A DNA stretch of 64,000 nt from an uncultured Parafilimonas sp. (lineage in GTDB: Bacteria; Bacteroidota; Bacteroidia; Chitinophagales; Chitinophagaceae), in assembly GCA_903882935.1 (NCBI GenBank), contig CAIRZB010000100.1:1-64000 (forward strand), read 5' to 3'. Positions 33,942-42,918 of the stretch are shown here, piece after piece. Below the pieces are notes generated by a model. The model was not told the origin of the DNA, did not search any database, and worked only from the letters and a program-made list of their open reading frames with translations. Made by a program: the position numbers and the translations under genes. Each line of letters begins with the position of its first letter. Within the stretch, counting starts at the first letter, position 1.

Positions 33942-36311
33942 ATGAAAAAGATTTGTTCTTTATTAATGCTAATGTTTATCGGGTTTTCGGCTTTCAGCCA
34001 AGAGGCTGCGAATGTTTCGGGTAAGGTAACCGATAAAAAATCAGTGCCCATTTACGGTGCTTCTGTTAACGTACTCAATACCAACATTGCAACAGCCAGC
34101 AACGCCCAAGGCGTATTTGAAATAAAGGGCATAACAGCGGGCGATTACACTATTGCGGTCTCCGCCTTGGGCTATGCCACCATTAACGAAAAATTACACG
34201 TGGATAAAGGCAGTAACCCAAGCTTGGCCCTACAGTTGGAAGAATCGGCCAACCAACTGGGCGCAGTAGTGGTAACCGCCCAAAAACGTGAGGAAAACGT
34301 GCAGTTGGCTCCTATTGCAGTAACCGCACTCACCGCTACAAATATCGATGATTACCGCCTCTGGAATACGAAAGACTTAACCGCCATTGTACCCAACCTA
34401 TATTCAGGCAACCCTGGGGATGGCAGGAATGTAACCTCCATCCGTGGCATTACCTCCTCCTCATACGACCCGGCGGTAACCACCTATGTTGACGGGGTTA
34501 ACCAGTTTACCTTAGATACCTACATTCCACAGCTTTTTGATGCCGAACGCATTGAGGTATTAAGGGGGCCACAGGGTACGTTATATGGCCGCAATGCCAT
34601 GGGTGGTGTAATAAACATTATTACTAAACAGCCCACCAACAAAACTGACGGCTATGTGGAAGCCAGCCTTGGCAACTATGGCCAACAGCGGTACACAGCA
34701 GCCATCCGCACCCCATTGGCAAAAGGCAAGTTGTTTTTTGGGGCATCAGGTTTGTACGAAGGTTTGGACGGTTATTATTTTAACCAGTACACCAACAGCA
34801 AATTTGATAAGCAGTACAGCATAGGCGGCAACTACTATTTAAAATATTTAATCAACCCCAAATGGGCGGCCACCTTAAATGTTAAGCATATTGCCAACAG
34901 AAACAATGGCTCTTTTCCTTTGGCGGGCAGCGCGAGCGATGCGTTTGCCAACCCCTACCAGCTAAACCAAAATGCGGTGGCAAAGCTGGTGGATAACACA
35001 TTTAACGCCTCACTATCTTTAGTACACGCTGGCCAAAGGGTTAATTTCACTTCGCAAACCAGCTACCAGGCAAACTACCGGTATTATGCCACCCCCATTG
35101 ACGGAGACTTCTCCCCAATCGACGGCGTAACTGTCATTAATAACTATGGCAACAAATGGAACAATGTAAAAACGGTAACGCAGGAGTTTAAGCTTTCATC
35201 CCCGGCATCATCTGCCTCACCTTTTAAATGGACGGCCGGTACATACTTCTTTTACCAAGACATACCCAACAAACAGGCCACCCATTTTGGCAAAGATGCA
35301 GCACTGGTGGGGTCACCCGATATAAATTACGCAGTCATCAACACCACAAAAGCATCCGCATACGGAACAGCCGTTTACGCCCAAGCCACCTACGCCATTA
35401 GCAAGCAGTGGGATGTTACAGGTGGCCTGCGTTATGACTACCAGCATTCAAAACAAGATGTACTGGGCGAGTACCAGCCAGACGCATCGCCCACGCCTGT
35501 TTTCCAAACACAGCCCGACACTTCGGCTACTGCATCGTACAGTGCGTTTTCGCCCATGGCAACCATAGCCTGGCACCCTGCGCCAACCACCAACTTGTAT
35601 GCAACCTATAACAGGGGCTACCGAACCGGCGGCCTAACACAGCTTGGTGCCGACCCTACCCAACCCCCTTTGTATTCATATAAACCAGAGTATAGCGACA
35701 ACTACGAAATAGGCATTAAAAACACTTTTTTTAATAACCGCCTGCGCATAAACATCGCCTTTTTTTATACCAATATTACCGATGCGCAAGTACCTACGCT
35801 GGTGTTGCCAAGTGCAATTACTATTACAAAAAATGCGGGCAGCCTAACCAGCAAAGGCTTTGATGTGGAGCTAGCAGCAACACCCGTAAAAGGCCTTGAG
35901 CTGGCCTACAACTTTGGCTATACCCATGCAAGGTACACTACGCTGTTCCTTGCATCCAATGGCTCAGAAGAAGACCTGCAAGGTAACCGCCAAATTTTTA
36001 CGCCAGATGTAACGTCCATGCTGGCGGCACAATACACGGTACCGCTCAATGCCAAAAAATCAATCAAGCTCTTAGCCAGGGGCGAGTGGCAGTATTTAGG
36101 CAGCACATATTTTGACTTGGCCAATACCATCAACCAAGGTTCGTACAGCTTGCTAAACGCCAAATTGGGTGTTACCACCAAGCATTTTGACCTGTTGCTG
36201 TGGGCCAGAAACATTGGTGATGTAACCTATATATCCTATGCGTACGACTTTGGCGCAGTGCATTTAGGCACGCCAAAAACGTATGGCGCAACCGTGCGTG
36301 TAAAGTTTTAG
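33942..36311 (+). CDS. TonB-dependent receptor
   Basis: A 789-residue outer-membrane transporter. After a signal peptide (1-19) comes a carboxypeptidase-regulatory-like domain (NVSGKVTDKKSVPIYGASV, about 24-42). The plug has VVVTAQKREENVQLAPIAVT, then VDGVNQFTLDTYIPQLFDAE and IEVLRGPQGTLYGRNAMGGV (about 201-220). The barrel ends in a Phe (TYGATVRVKF), as outer-membrane proteins do. The plug looks like iron-complex or small-ligand receptors rather than SusC, and no SusD partner is present. It lies ahead of GH3, so a carbohydrate ligand is possible but unproved. Confidence 0.92.
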   Translation: MKKICSLLMLMFIGFSAFSQEAANVSGKVTDKKSVPIYGASVNVLNTNIATASNAQGVFEIKGITAGDYTIAVSALGYATINEKLHVDKGSNPSLALQLEESANQLGAVVVTAQKREENVQLAPIAVTALTATNIDDYRLWNTKDLTAIVPNLYSGNPGDGRNVTSIRGITSSSYDPAVTTYVDGVNQFTLDTYIPQLFDAERIEVLRGPQGTLYGRNAMGGVINIITKQPTNKTDGYVEASLGNYGQQRYTAAIRTPLAKGKLFFGASGLYEGLDGYYFNQYTNSKFDKQYSIGGNYYLKYLINPKWAATLNVKHIANRNNGSFPLAGSASDAFANPYQLNQNAVAKLVDNTFNASLSLVHAGQRVNFTSQTSYQANYRYYATPIDGDFSPIDGVTVINNYGNKWNNVKTVTQEFKLSSPASSASPFKWTAGTYFFYQDIPNKQATHFGKDAALVGSPDINYAVINTTKASAYGTAVYAQATYAISKQWDVTGGLRYDYQHSKQDVLGEYQPDASPTPVFQTQPDTSATASYSAFSPMATIAWHPAPTTNLYATYNRGYRTGGLTQLGADPTQPPLYSYKPEYSDNYEIGIKNTFFNNRLRINIAFFYTNITDAQVPTLVLPSAITITKNAGSLTSKGFDVELAATPVKGLELAYNFGYTHARYTTLFLASNGSEEDLQGNRQIFTPDVTSMLAAQYTVPLNAKKSIKLLARGEWQYLGSTYFDLANTINQGSYSLLNAKLGVTTKHFDLLLWARNIGDVTYISYAYDFGAVHLGTPKTYGATVRVKF

Positions 36312-36339
36312 TTAGCCATTTGAAAATGGCTGGTTAACC

Positions 36340-36408
36340 ACAGCGTTTCACAGATTCTTGAGCCACGGTATTTTGGCGTGCGTGTATAAGTAGTTAGTGA
36401 AACGCTGT
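36340..36408. repeat. 12-bp inverted repeat upstream of the GH3 gene
   Basis: ACAGCGTTTCAC (36340-36351) and GTGAAACGCTGT (36397-36408) are perfect inverted repeats 45 bp apart. A smaller hairpin AGCCATT/AATGGCT (36314-36331) precedes it, perhaps a weak terminator of the receptor gene. Confidence 0.6.
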
Positions 36409-36502
36409 TTTCTTTAACGTGGGTATTTTCGGCGGTTAAGCGGGCAAAAACGATTGCGCTTTTAAATAAGCTTATAAAAACTACATATAAAAGCAACCAA
36501 AC

Positions 36503-38929
36503 ATGAAAAAAAGCAACCAAAGGGCAATGCCATTTTTTGCCTTGGCCACTGCCCTTCTGCTCACCACACAAACACATGCACAAGCATCGGCACCGCAGCT
36601 TGGCAAAGCACCGGTTAAAGATGTAATTGCCGCCATGACACTGGAAGAGAAAGCCAAACTGGTGGTGGGTATGGGCTTTCGTTTCCAAAGCCCTGTGCCA
36701 ACCAGGCGCGATTCGAGTACTGCCAAAAAAGACACCACTTCTGCTGCACCTGCGTTTAAATTGCCGCCCATTGCCCCCGGTGACGACATACCCGAAAAAG
36801 TACCCGGCTCCGCAGGCCGCACCCATGCTGTACCAAGGCTGGGCATACCATCCATAACCGTGTCCGACGGGCCCGCAGGCATCAGAATATCGCCCATACG
36901 CAACAACGACAGCTCCAAAACTTATTATGCAACGGCCTTCCCGTCAGGCACATTGCTGGCAAGCACATGGGACACTGCCACCGTTAAAAAAGTGGGCATT
37001 GCTTTTGGTGATGAAATACGCGAATACGGTGCCGACCTTATCCTCGGGCCTGGCTTAAACATACACCGCAACCCGTTGGGTGGCAGGAATTTTGAATATT
37101 ATTCAGAAGACCCATTGGTTACCGGCAACATTACCGCCGCCATCGTAAACGGCATACAAAGCAAAGGTGTTGGCACCAGCATAAAACACTATGCTGCTAA
37201 CAACCAGGAAACCAACCGTAACAGTGTAAACACCATTGTAAGTGAAAGGGCCTTGCGTGAAATTTATTTGAAAGGCTTTGAAATAGCCGTTAAGAAAGCG
37301 CAACCCTGGACGGTGATGACCTCCTACAACAAAATTAATGGCCCATACGCCTCAGAAAACCCTGAACTGGTTACAACCATATTGCGGAACGAGTGGGGCT
37401 TTAAGGGCTTTGTGATGACCGACTGGTTTGGCGGCAGCGACCCCGTTGCACAAATGAACGCCGGCAACGACTTATTGATGCCTGGTACAGCAGACCAAAC
37501 CAAAAAAATTATTGACGCGGTTACCAATGGCCAAATTGACCAAAAGCAACTGGATAAAAACGTAGAACGCATTTTGAACGTTATCCAACTCTCCCCAGAG
37601 TTCAAAAAGTACAAATACTCCAACAAACCAAACTTAACAGCCCACGCCCTGGTATCGCGCGCGGCGGCAACCGAAGGCATGGTATTGCTTAAAAACGACG
37701 GCAAGGCGCTGCCCTTGAAAGAGGCGGCCAAAATTGCCTTGTTTGGCAATGTGTCCTACGATATTATAGCGGGCGGTACTGGCAGCGGCGATGTAAACAA
37801 GGCATACACCGTAAACCTAGCCCAAGGCCTCACCCATGCCGGGTTTTATGTTGACCCAGCATTGGAAGCAAAATACGAGCAGCATATTGCTGATGTAAAA
37901 GCCAAACGCCCCAAACCAAGAGGCTTTTCATTCGCTGTGCCCAAGCCCGTGCCTGAAATACCTTTTGAGGCTGCCGCATTGGGCGAAATTGCCAACAGCG
38001 ATGATGTGGCGGTTATCACTATCGGACGTAACGCGGGCGAAGGACAAGACCGAAAACTGAACGGTGATTACTATTTAACCGATACCGAAAAAGCCGTTAT
38101 AAAAAATATTGCCGAAGCTTTTCATGCCAAGGGCAAAAAAGCCATCGTAGTACTAAATGTTGGTGGCGTGGTGGAAGTGGCAAGTTGGCAAGAAGGGCCT
38201 GATGCAGTGCTGCTGGCTTGGCAGCCCGGCCTTGAAGCTGGTAATGCTATTGCTGACATTTTGGGCGGCACGGTTAACCCCTCTGGCAAGCTGGCCACTA
38301 CCTTCCCAGCGGATTATAAGGATGTACCGTCGGCCAAAAACTTCCCTGGCAAGGAACTGCCAGACGCCTACAAAGGCCCGGCAAACCCCATGAGGGGCAA
38401 ACCATCGGAAGTTAAGTATGAGGAAGGCATTTATGTGGGTTACCGCTATTACAACACATTTCACGTAAAACCCGCCTATCCGTTTGGCTACGGCTTGTCA
38501 TACACTAGCTTCAAATATGGCAAGCTGGCGTTAAGTACTACCAGCTTTGCTAAAAAAATAACCGCCAGTATTACCATTACCAACAGTGGCACAATGGCTG
38601 GCAAGGAAGTGGTGGAACTGTATATAAGCGCACCCGGAAAGTCGTTAGACAAGCCCGCCGAAGAGTTAAAAGGTTTTGCTAAAACAAAACTGTTGAAGCC
38701 CGGCGAATCGCAAACCATCACATTCCCTATTAGCGCAGAAGACCTTGCTTCCTTCGACACACCAAGCAGCAGCTGGGTAGCTGAGGCAGGCACTTACAGC
38801 ATAAAAGTAGGTGCTTCTTCAGAAGACATTAAACAAACAGCAACCTTTACCGTAGCCAAGGAAATAGTTACAGAGAAAGACAACAAAGTATTGGTACCAA
38901 AAGTGCCGATAAATGAATTAAAGCCGTAA
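36503..38929 (+). CDS. glycoside hydrolase family 3 (beta-glucosidase-like)
   Basis: An 808-residue exported GH3 enzyme. A signal peptide (about 1-27) precedes the (beta/alpha)8 domain with SDGPAGIR (121-128), KHY (228-230) and nucleophile D307 in VMTDWFGG. The second alpha/beta domain (about 400-600) should provide the acid/base Glu. A fibronectin III-like domain closes the protein (ASITITNSGTMAGKEVVELY). A Ser/Thr/Pro-rich insert at about 62-105 is common in Bacteroidota homologues. Likely substrates are beta-linked gluco- or xylo-oligosaccharides. A terminator follows. Confidence 0.92.
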   Translation: MKKSNQRAMPFFALATALLLTTQTHAQASAPQLGKAPVKDVIAAMTLEEKAKLVVGMGFRFQSPVPTRRDSSTAKKDTTSAAPAFKLPPIAPGDDIPEKVPGSAGRTHAVPRLGIPSITVSDGPAGIRISPIRNNDSSKTYYATAFPSGTLLASTWDTATVKKVGIAFGDEIREYGADLILGPGLNIHRNPLGGRNFEYYSEDPLVTGNITAAIVNGIQSKGVGTSIKHYAANNQETNRNSVNTIVSERALREIYLKGFEIAVKKAQPWTVMTSYNKINGPYASENPELVTTILRNEWGFKGFVMTDWFGGSDPVAQMNAGNDLLMPGTADQTKKIIDAVTNGQIDQKQLDKNVERILNVIQLSPEFKKYKYSNKPNLTAHALVSRAAATEGMVLLKNDGKALPLKEAAKIALFGNVSYDIIAGGTGSGDVNKAYTVNLAQGLTHAGFYVDPALEAKYEQHIADVKAKRPKPRGFSFAVPKPVPEIPFEAAALGEIANSDDVAVITIGRNAGEGQDRKLNGDYYLTDTEKAVIKNIAEAFHAKGKKAIVVLNVGGVVEVASWQEGPDAVLLAWQPGLEAGNAIADILGGTVNPSGKLATTFPADYKDVPSAKNFPGKELPDAYKGPANPMRGKPSEVKYEEGIYVGYRYYNTFHVKPAYPFGYGLSYTSFKYGKLALSTTSFAKKITASITITNSGTMAGKEVVELYISAPGKSLDKPAEELKGFAKTKLLKPGESQTITFPISAEDLASFDTPSSSWVAEAGTYSIKVGASSEDIKQTATFTVAKEIVTEKDNKVLVPKVPINELKP

Positions 38930-39019
38930 ACGACGACAACGCGCCTATGTAGCGAAAATGGCCGCAGGTTTTACCCACCGGCAACCATAAAAACGTTTTG
39001 CAGGTGTCTCTGCCCATTC

Positions 39020-39064
39020 ATCCCCCTGCCAAGCCTGTAAAAAGGTTGGGCAGGGGGATTCTTT
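39020..39064 (+). terminator. rho-independent terminator after GH3
   Basis: ATCCCCCTGCC (39020-39030) pairs with GGCAGGGGGAT (39049-39059), with an inner AAGCC/GGTT extension; TTCTTT follows. It is 91 bp after the GH3 stop. Confidence 0.82.
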
Positions 39065-39175
39065 AAAAACATGGCCACCCACCAAGCGCATTTTACCATT
39101 ATATTTGTAACAACGATGCTTACTTGGTTTGTGTGGCAATATAATCCAGCAGACCAGTTACCAAACCAGCCATAT

Positions 39176-39604
39176 ATGTTTAAAAAGATATTCTTTTATA
39201 GCATAACCGCCGGGGCACTTTCGGCCTTGGGCAGCTACCTGTATAACCGTATTTATTTTTCAGCCACGGAGGAAGATTTTTCAACTGTGCTTAACCCCGG
39301 CAGGCTAATAGGCTTAAACGTTTTGGCATGCTTGGTGGCTGGCTGCGGTTATATCGCCTTTACCACCTTGGTTAAAAAAAATGGCGAATTGTATTTCAAT
39401 TTTGCTTTTGCCATCCTTTCATTTGCCAGTATCATCATCCCCATCACCATACAACTGCCGCTTGAAATTAAGGACCCGGCCATTTTTCCTGGCCTGGCCG
39501 TGCCTATGCATTTTTTCCCTGCATTGGCCTGGTTTACAGTTAGGCCGTTGTTTGTTAAAGAAGGCAGCGAACGAGAAGCGGGAAACGAGAAAGGTGACAT
39601 ATGA
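39176..39604 (+). CDS. small four-helix membrane protein, unknown function
   Basis: A 142-residue protein with four hydrophobic segments (about residues 4-20, 46-64, 73-92, 103-125). I do not recognise a characterised family. ATG 39176 (MFKKIFFYSITAGALS) is chosen over an upstream in-frame ATG at 39071 that overlaps the GH3 terminator region. The last 12 or so residues (SEREAGNEKGD) are encoded by a copy of the dispersed CGTGAAACGAGAA repeat, so the natural C-terminus may have been overwritten. Confidence 0.7.
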   Translation: MFKKIFFYSITAGALSALGSYLYNRIYFSATEEDFSTVLNPGRLIGLNVLACLVAGCGYIAFTTLVKKNGELYFNFAFAILSFASIIIPITIQLPLEIKDPAIFPGLAVPMHFFPALAWFTVRPLFVKEGSEREAGNEKGDI

Positions 39605-39621
39605 ATCGTACAATGTGAATC
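39568..39621. repeat. dispersed CGTGAAACGAGAA repeat, copy C (overlaps gene end)
   Basis: GAACGAGAAGCGGGAAACGAG and the ATGAATCGT...GTGAATC tail resemble copies at 32425 and 45193. It supplies the 3' codons and stop of the upstream membrane protein. Confidence 0.5.
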
Positions 39622-39640
39622 TTAAGTATACCTGATCAAC

Positions 39641-39736
39641 GCCGTCTGACGGCATTGCCGGGGGCAAAATAGCAGCTGCCAACAGCTGATGATTCAATAC
39701 ACAGCGTGCCGGTCAGACGGTGACCGTCAGACCGGT
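39641..39736. repeat. cluster of GTCTGAC-core palindromes
   Basis: GCCGTCTGACGGC (39641-39653) is a perfect 13-bp palindrome. Next, TTGCC-GGG-GGCAA forms a small hairpin (39655-39667). A 27-bp near-palindrome centred on 39722 (39709-39735) pairs 12 of 13 positions, again with GTCAGAC/GTCTGAC arms. The cluster fills the leader of the esterase gene. Confidence 0.7.
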
Positions 39737-39764
39737 ATGCTATTTAACAACAAAAACAATTGCC

Positions 39765-41327
39765 ATGTCGAATAATCGCATCATTAGCGCCAGTCTTTCA
39801 TGTATTGCTCTTGCATGTACAGTGTTCTTTTTCGCTTTCCGCCACATCAATTCGGCACCTTTCGAAACAGTAAAAATATCCGGAGGCCTTGTGTCAGGAA
39901 CCAGTAATGCCATTGGGGACATACAAATATTTAAAGGCATCCCTTTTGCCGCGCCGCCGGTGGGTGTTTTACGGTGGAAGGAACCGCAGCCCGTTATACC
40001 TTGGGCAGGTACAAAACAGTGCACCGCCTTTGGCCCCAGCCCTATGCAGAGCAGCCCTGTTCCGTTCGGGCCATGGTCGGAGGAATACCTGATACCCAAG
40101 GAACCCATCAGTGAAGACTGCCTGTACTTAAACGTTTGGACAGGCGCAAAAACGCCGAAAGCAAAAAAGCCTGTGATTGTTTGGATATATGGCGGTGGAT
40201 TTAGCAGCGGCGGCGCGGGCTGTGCCATTTACGACGGTGAGGCCATGGCCAAAAAAGGCATCGTGTTTGTGAGCATCAATTACCGCGTGGGCATATTTGG
40301 TTTTTTTGCACACCCCGAGCTTACAAAAGAGAGCGGCCATAACGCCAGCGGCAATTACGGTTTGATGGACCAGCTGGCGGCCCTTAAATGGGTGCACGAA
40401 AATATTGCAGCCTTTGGCGGTGACCCCAATAACGTGACGATTGCAGGGCAAAGTGCAGGCTCTATGAGCGTAAACTGCCTGGTGGCCTCACCCTTAGGCA
40501 AAGGCCTTTTTAAACGCGCTATTGCAGAAAGCGGAGCCATGTTTTTAACCAACCCGGCAATTGGTATTTCCACCCTTAAAAAGGCAGAAGACGAGGGCGT
40601 TAAAGTGGGTACCGGCCTCGCCGACTTACGCGCCATACCAGCCGCTGAGTTGATGAAAAAGCAGATGGGCATACGCGGCGTGATAGTAGACGGCTATGTG
40701 CTGCCGCAATCAATCGCCAATATTTTTGCGGCAAACAAACAAAACAATGTAGACTTACTCACCGGTTGGAACGAGGATGATGGGGTTATATTCGGCAAAC
40801 CCAAATCTGCCGACGAATTCAAACAACAGGCACAGCAGCAGTACGGTTCGGATGCAGCCACTTTCCTACAAAATTACCCGGCTGCCACAGATGCAGAAGC
40901 AGCCACATCACAAGGCAACGTTTCCAGGGATATGGTGTTTGGTATCCAAAATTATACCTGGGCCAATATCCAGTCTGCCAACGGCAAACACAAAGTGTAC
41001 CTGTACCGGTTTGCCCGCAAACTGCCTGCCACCGGAGACTATATAAAATTTGGCGCTTTCCATACTGGCGAAGTAGCCTATGCCTATGGCAACCTACAAT
41101 TTGTACACCGCTGCCCTTGGCAGCCATTGGACCATGAACTTGCAGCCACCATGAGTAGCTATTGGGCCAATTTTGCCGCCACCGGCAACCCCAACAGTGC
41201 TGGTTTGCCCAACTGGCCCGCCTATAATACCCAAAACAACAGCACCATTATTTTGGGCGAAACAGTGCAGTCCAAACCCTTACCGGGCAAGGCTGGGCTG
41301 GATTTTTTGATTGAGAAGATGAAGTAG
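39765..41327 (+). CDS. type-B carboxylesterase
   Basis: A 520-residue secreted alpha/beta-hydrolase of the carboxylesterase/cholinesterase family. ATG 39765 begins a signal or anchor segment (ISASLSCIALACTVFFFAF); an ATG at 39720 lies inside the palindrome cluster. FKGIPFAAPPVG, IYGGGFSSGGAG (oxyanion hole) and IAGQSAGSMSV (nucleophile Ser) are intact. The acid is probably in GWNEDDG and the His in FGAFHTGEVAY. It could remove acyl groups from plant or microbial glycans next to the GH genes; the true ester is unknown. Confidence 0.9.
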   Translation: MSNNRIISASLSCIALACTVFFFAFRHINSAPFETVKISGGLVSGTSNAIGDIQIFKGIPFAAPPVGVLRWKEPQPVIPWAGTKQCTAFGPSPMQSSPVPFGPWSEEYLIPKEPISEDCLYLNVWTGAKTPKAKKPVIVWIYGGGFSSGGAGCAIYDGEAMAKKGIVFVSINYRVGIFGFFAHPELTKESGHNASGNYGLMDQLAALKWVHENIAAFGGDPNNVTIAGQSAGSMSVNCLVASPLGKGLFKRAIAESGAMFLTNPAIGISTLKKAEDEGVKVGTGLADLRAIPAAELMKKQMGIRGVIVDGYVLPQSIANIFAANKQNNVDLLTGWNEDDGVIFGKPKSADEFKQQAQQQYGSDAATFLQNYPAATDAEAATSQGNVSRDMVFGIQNYTWANIQSANGKHKVYLYRFARKLPATGDYIKFGAFHTGEVAYAYGNLQFVHRCPWQPLDHELAATMSSYWANFAATGNPNSAGLPNWPAYNTQNNSTIILGETVQSKPLPGKAGLDFLIEKMK

Positions 41328-41830
41328 GGAGAGTTTAGTGGTTTACGAGTTCACAAGTTCCGAAGTTTGCGAGTGATACAATTCATTAGTTTGATATTTC
41401 AAGGTTTTGACAGTTTTTTATCCGTAGGGTCTTTTTGTTTATAAATTCGATTGCAGTTTATTTTTTTAGACCAGCGACAAATGACATGCAGTCCCAATTG
41501 TCGCTGGTCGCAAATTCTTTATGCGCTCTTCAAATAGGAACCGTCTACTACACATGGAGACGAAAATTTCATTTTTGTAGCAGGGTTTTTAGCACTTTTC
41601 AAGGTAACAAGCAAATTTAACACTATGGAAAAATCAAATCTTGAAGTAGGTTCTTAAGATACTTTGGTGGTAATTAAACTAATCATTCATTTATTCGCAG
41701 ATGGTGCAGATAGTACCCATATAGCTGATGTTAAAATCTGAGCTAACTCAGCAATTCTGCCGCCCAAAAATAAAACAACAATGCAAGTTACATCCCGGTA
41801 AATTATGCAGGCAAGTTTCGATACCAGCAT

Positions 41831-41869
41831 TAAACAAAAAGTGGCGGCACCATTAACGGGCCGCCACTT
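41831..41869 (-). terminator. rho-independent terminator of the sugar-oxidation operon
   Basis: Read on the minus strand, AAGTGGCGGC and GCCGCCACTT (41860-41869 and 41839-41848) form a perfect 10-bp stem, followed by TTTTTGTTTA. It is 136 bp after the DUF1080 stop. Confidence 0.82.
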
Positions 41870-41970
41870 ACTTATTTAGAAACCTACTTATGTTGAAAAT
41901 ATCCGCGGGCCATAATACGAAGCCTGCCCAGACCAACAACCAATAGCAAATACCCCTACATCCTCTAAAT

Positions 41971-41986
41971 TGTAAACGCTTGCGTT
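41971..41986. promoter_or_regulatory. LacI-type palindrome (TGTAAACGCTTGCG)
   Basis: GTAA-A-CG-C-TTGC is a near-perfect palindrome around CG, one base from the site at 50794-50809. It lies 20 bp past the DUF1080 stop, an odd place for a promoter operator. Confidence 0.4.
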
Positions 41987-42005
41987 TTATAAGGCACCTC
42001 GTCTA

Positions 42006-42713
42006 CTACTGTTTTATGTAAATGTTCCGGTATTCCACCTTCATTTTGGGCAGTACATGCAGTTGCAGACCTATCACGCCGTTGGCCTTGCGGTGGTCAG
42101 CATCTTCGTCAACTGTTTCGCTCATCAGCACACCGTTGATGAAATGTTGAAACTTGTTGCCCTTGGCAATAATGTGTATCTGGTTCCAGCCCTTTTTAAT
42201 ATATTTTTTTAGGGTGTCAGTATTACCAACCGAGCCGGTAATAATGGGTTTTTCAACGCCGGTTTTCAACAATGCTTTCTGGCCTCTCCATGCTAAAAAA
42301 CCACGGCCGCGTTCCTCATAATTTTGCCCGGTGTACACGTTGCCGCCGTCAATATCGGCTTGGTAGCCCTTTAACGCATGGCGAATGTCTTTTAACTCTT
42401 CACTGCGGTACTGCACGCCGCTGTTGCCGTCGGCACTTATCCTATATTCTGCCTTAAACTCAAAGTCTGCGGGCTGCCCGCCTGTCCAAATAATAAAGGT
42501 GTTGGCTTGGGGTTGTTTGGCGGGGGTAACCTCCCCAATAATAACGCCGTTCTGAACCCTCCAAAAGTTGGTGTCGGCATCCCACCCGTTTAGTGTTTTG
42601 CCGTCAAATATTTTCACAAAGCCTTCATGCGCGTTTTGGGCGAATAAGCCTGTGCTTGTTACTAATGTTGCCAACACCAATGTTAATGGCAGCCATGTTT
42701 TTTTGTGCGACAT
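42006..42713 (-). CDS. DUF1080 / 3-keto-disaccharide hydrolase family protein
   Basis: A 235-residue exported protein (signal peptide to about residue 25) with one jelly-roll DUF1080 domain. FVKIFDGKTLNGWDAD (about 32-47), YRISADGNSGVQYRSEE (about 91-107) and GYQADIDGGNVYTG (about 119-132) are the family signatures. Members hydrolyse or eliminate glycosides that carry a 3-keto group, which matches an operon with sugar-oxidising genes. It is the last gene of the minus-strand operon. Confidence 0.9.
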   Translation of the reverse strand: MSHKKTWLPLTLVLATLVTSTGLFAQNAHEGFVKIFDGKTLNGWDADTNFWRVQNGVIIGEVTPAKQPQANTFIIWTGGQPADFEFKAEYRISADGNSGVQYRSEELKDIRHALKGYQADIDGGNVYTGQNYEERGRGFLAWRGQKALLKTGVEKPIITGSVGNTDTLKKYIKKGWNQIHIIAKGNKFQHFINGVLMSETVDEDADHRKANGVIGLQLHVLPKMKVEYRNIYIKQ

Positions 42714-42813
42714 GTTTGTTGTTTTATAATGATAAGTAATGCTTTTTAATCCCTTTTTCTATTCCAAATGATAATAAACCAAGTCGCCTCCCAAGCTCAA
42801 ACGATCTGCTGAG

Positions 42814-42899
42814 CTTACAGTTCCGTAGCACCATGCTGTCGCCTTCGGCGGCGTACCTCAATCGCTGAAAGCGACAACATACAACCCCGGAACTGTAAG
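42814..42899. repeat. 11-bp inverted repeat between operon genes
   Basis: CTTACAGTTCC (42814-42824) and GGAACTGTAAG (42889-42899) are perfect inverted repeats enclosing 64 bp that contain further short stems (GTCGCCTTCGGCGGC). The gap between the oxidoreductase and DUF1080 genes is 205 bp, long for an operon. Confidence 0.6.
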
Positions 42900-42918
42900 T
42901 TGCGCAGAGTACCAAACT

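Larger units (their letters stand above)
41328..42005. other. 678-bp intergenic region, convergent genes
   Basis: No gene is recognised. It begins with a low-complexity tract (GAGTTCACAAGTTCCGAAGT at about 41347). A perfect 12-bp inverted repeat GACCAGCGACAA (41469-41480) / TTGTCGCTGGTC (41498-41509) follows. A very short frame at 41625 stops after ten codons. The minus-strand operon terminator lies at 41831-41869 and a LacI-type palindrome at 41971-41984. Confidence 0.55.

Noticed and set aside
41625-41740. Short frame with an in-frame TAA after ten codons, then 28 further codons, suspected broken gene
   Set aside because: No family recognised on either side of the stop, and the sequence is short enough to be chance.
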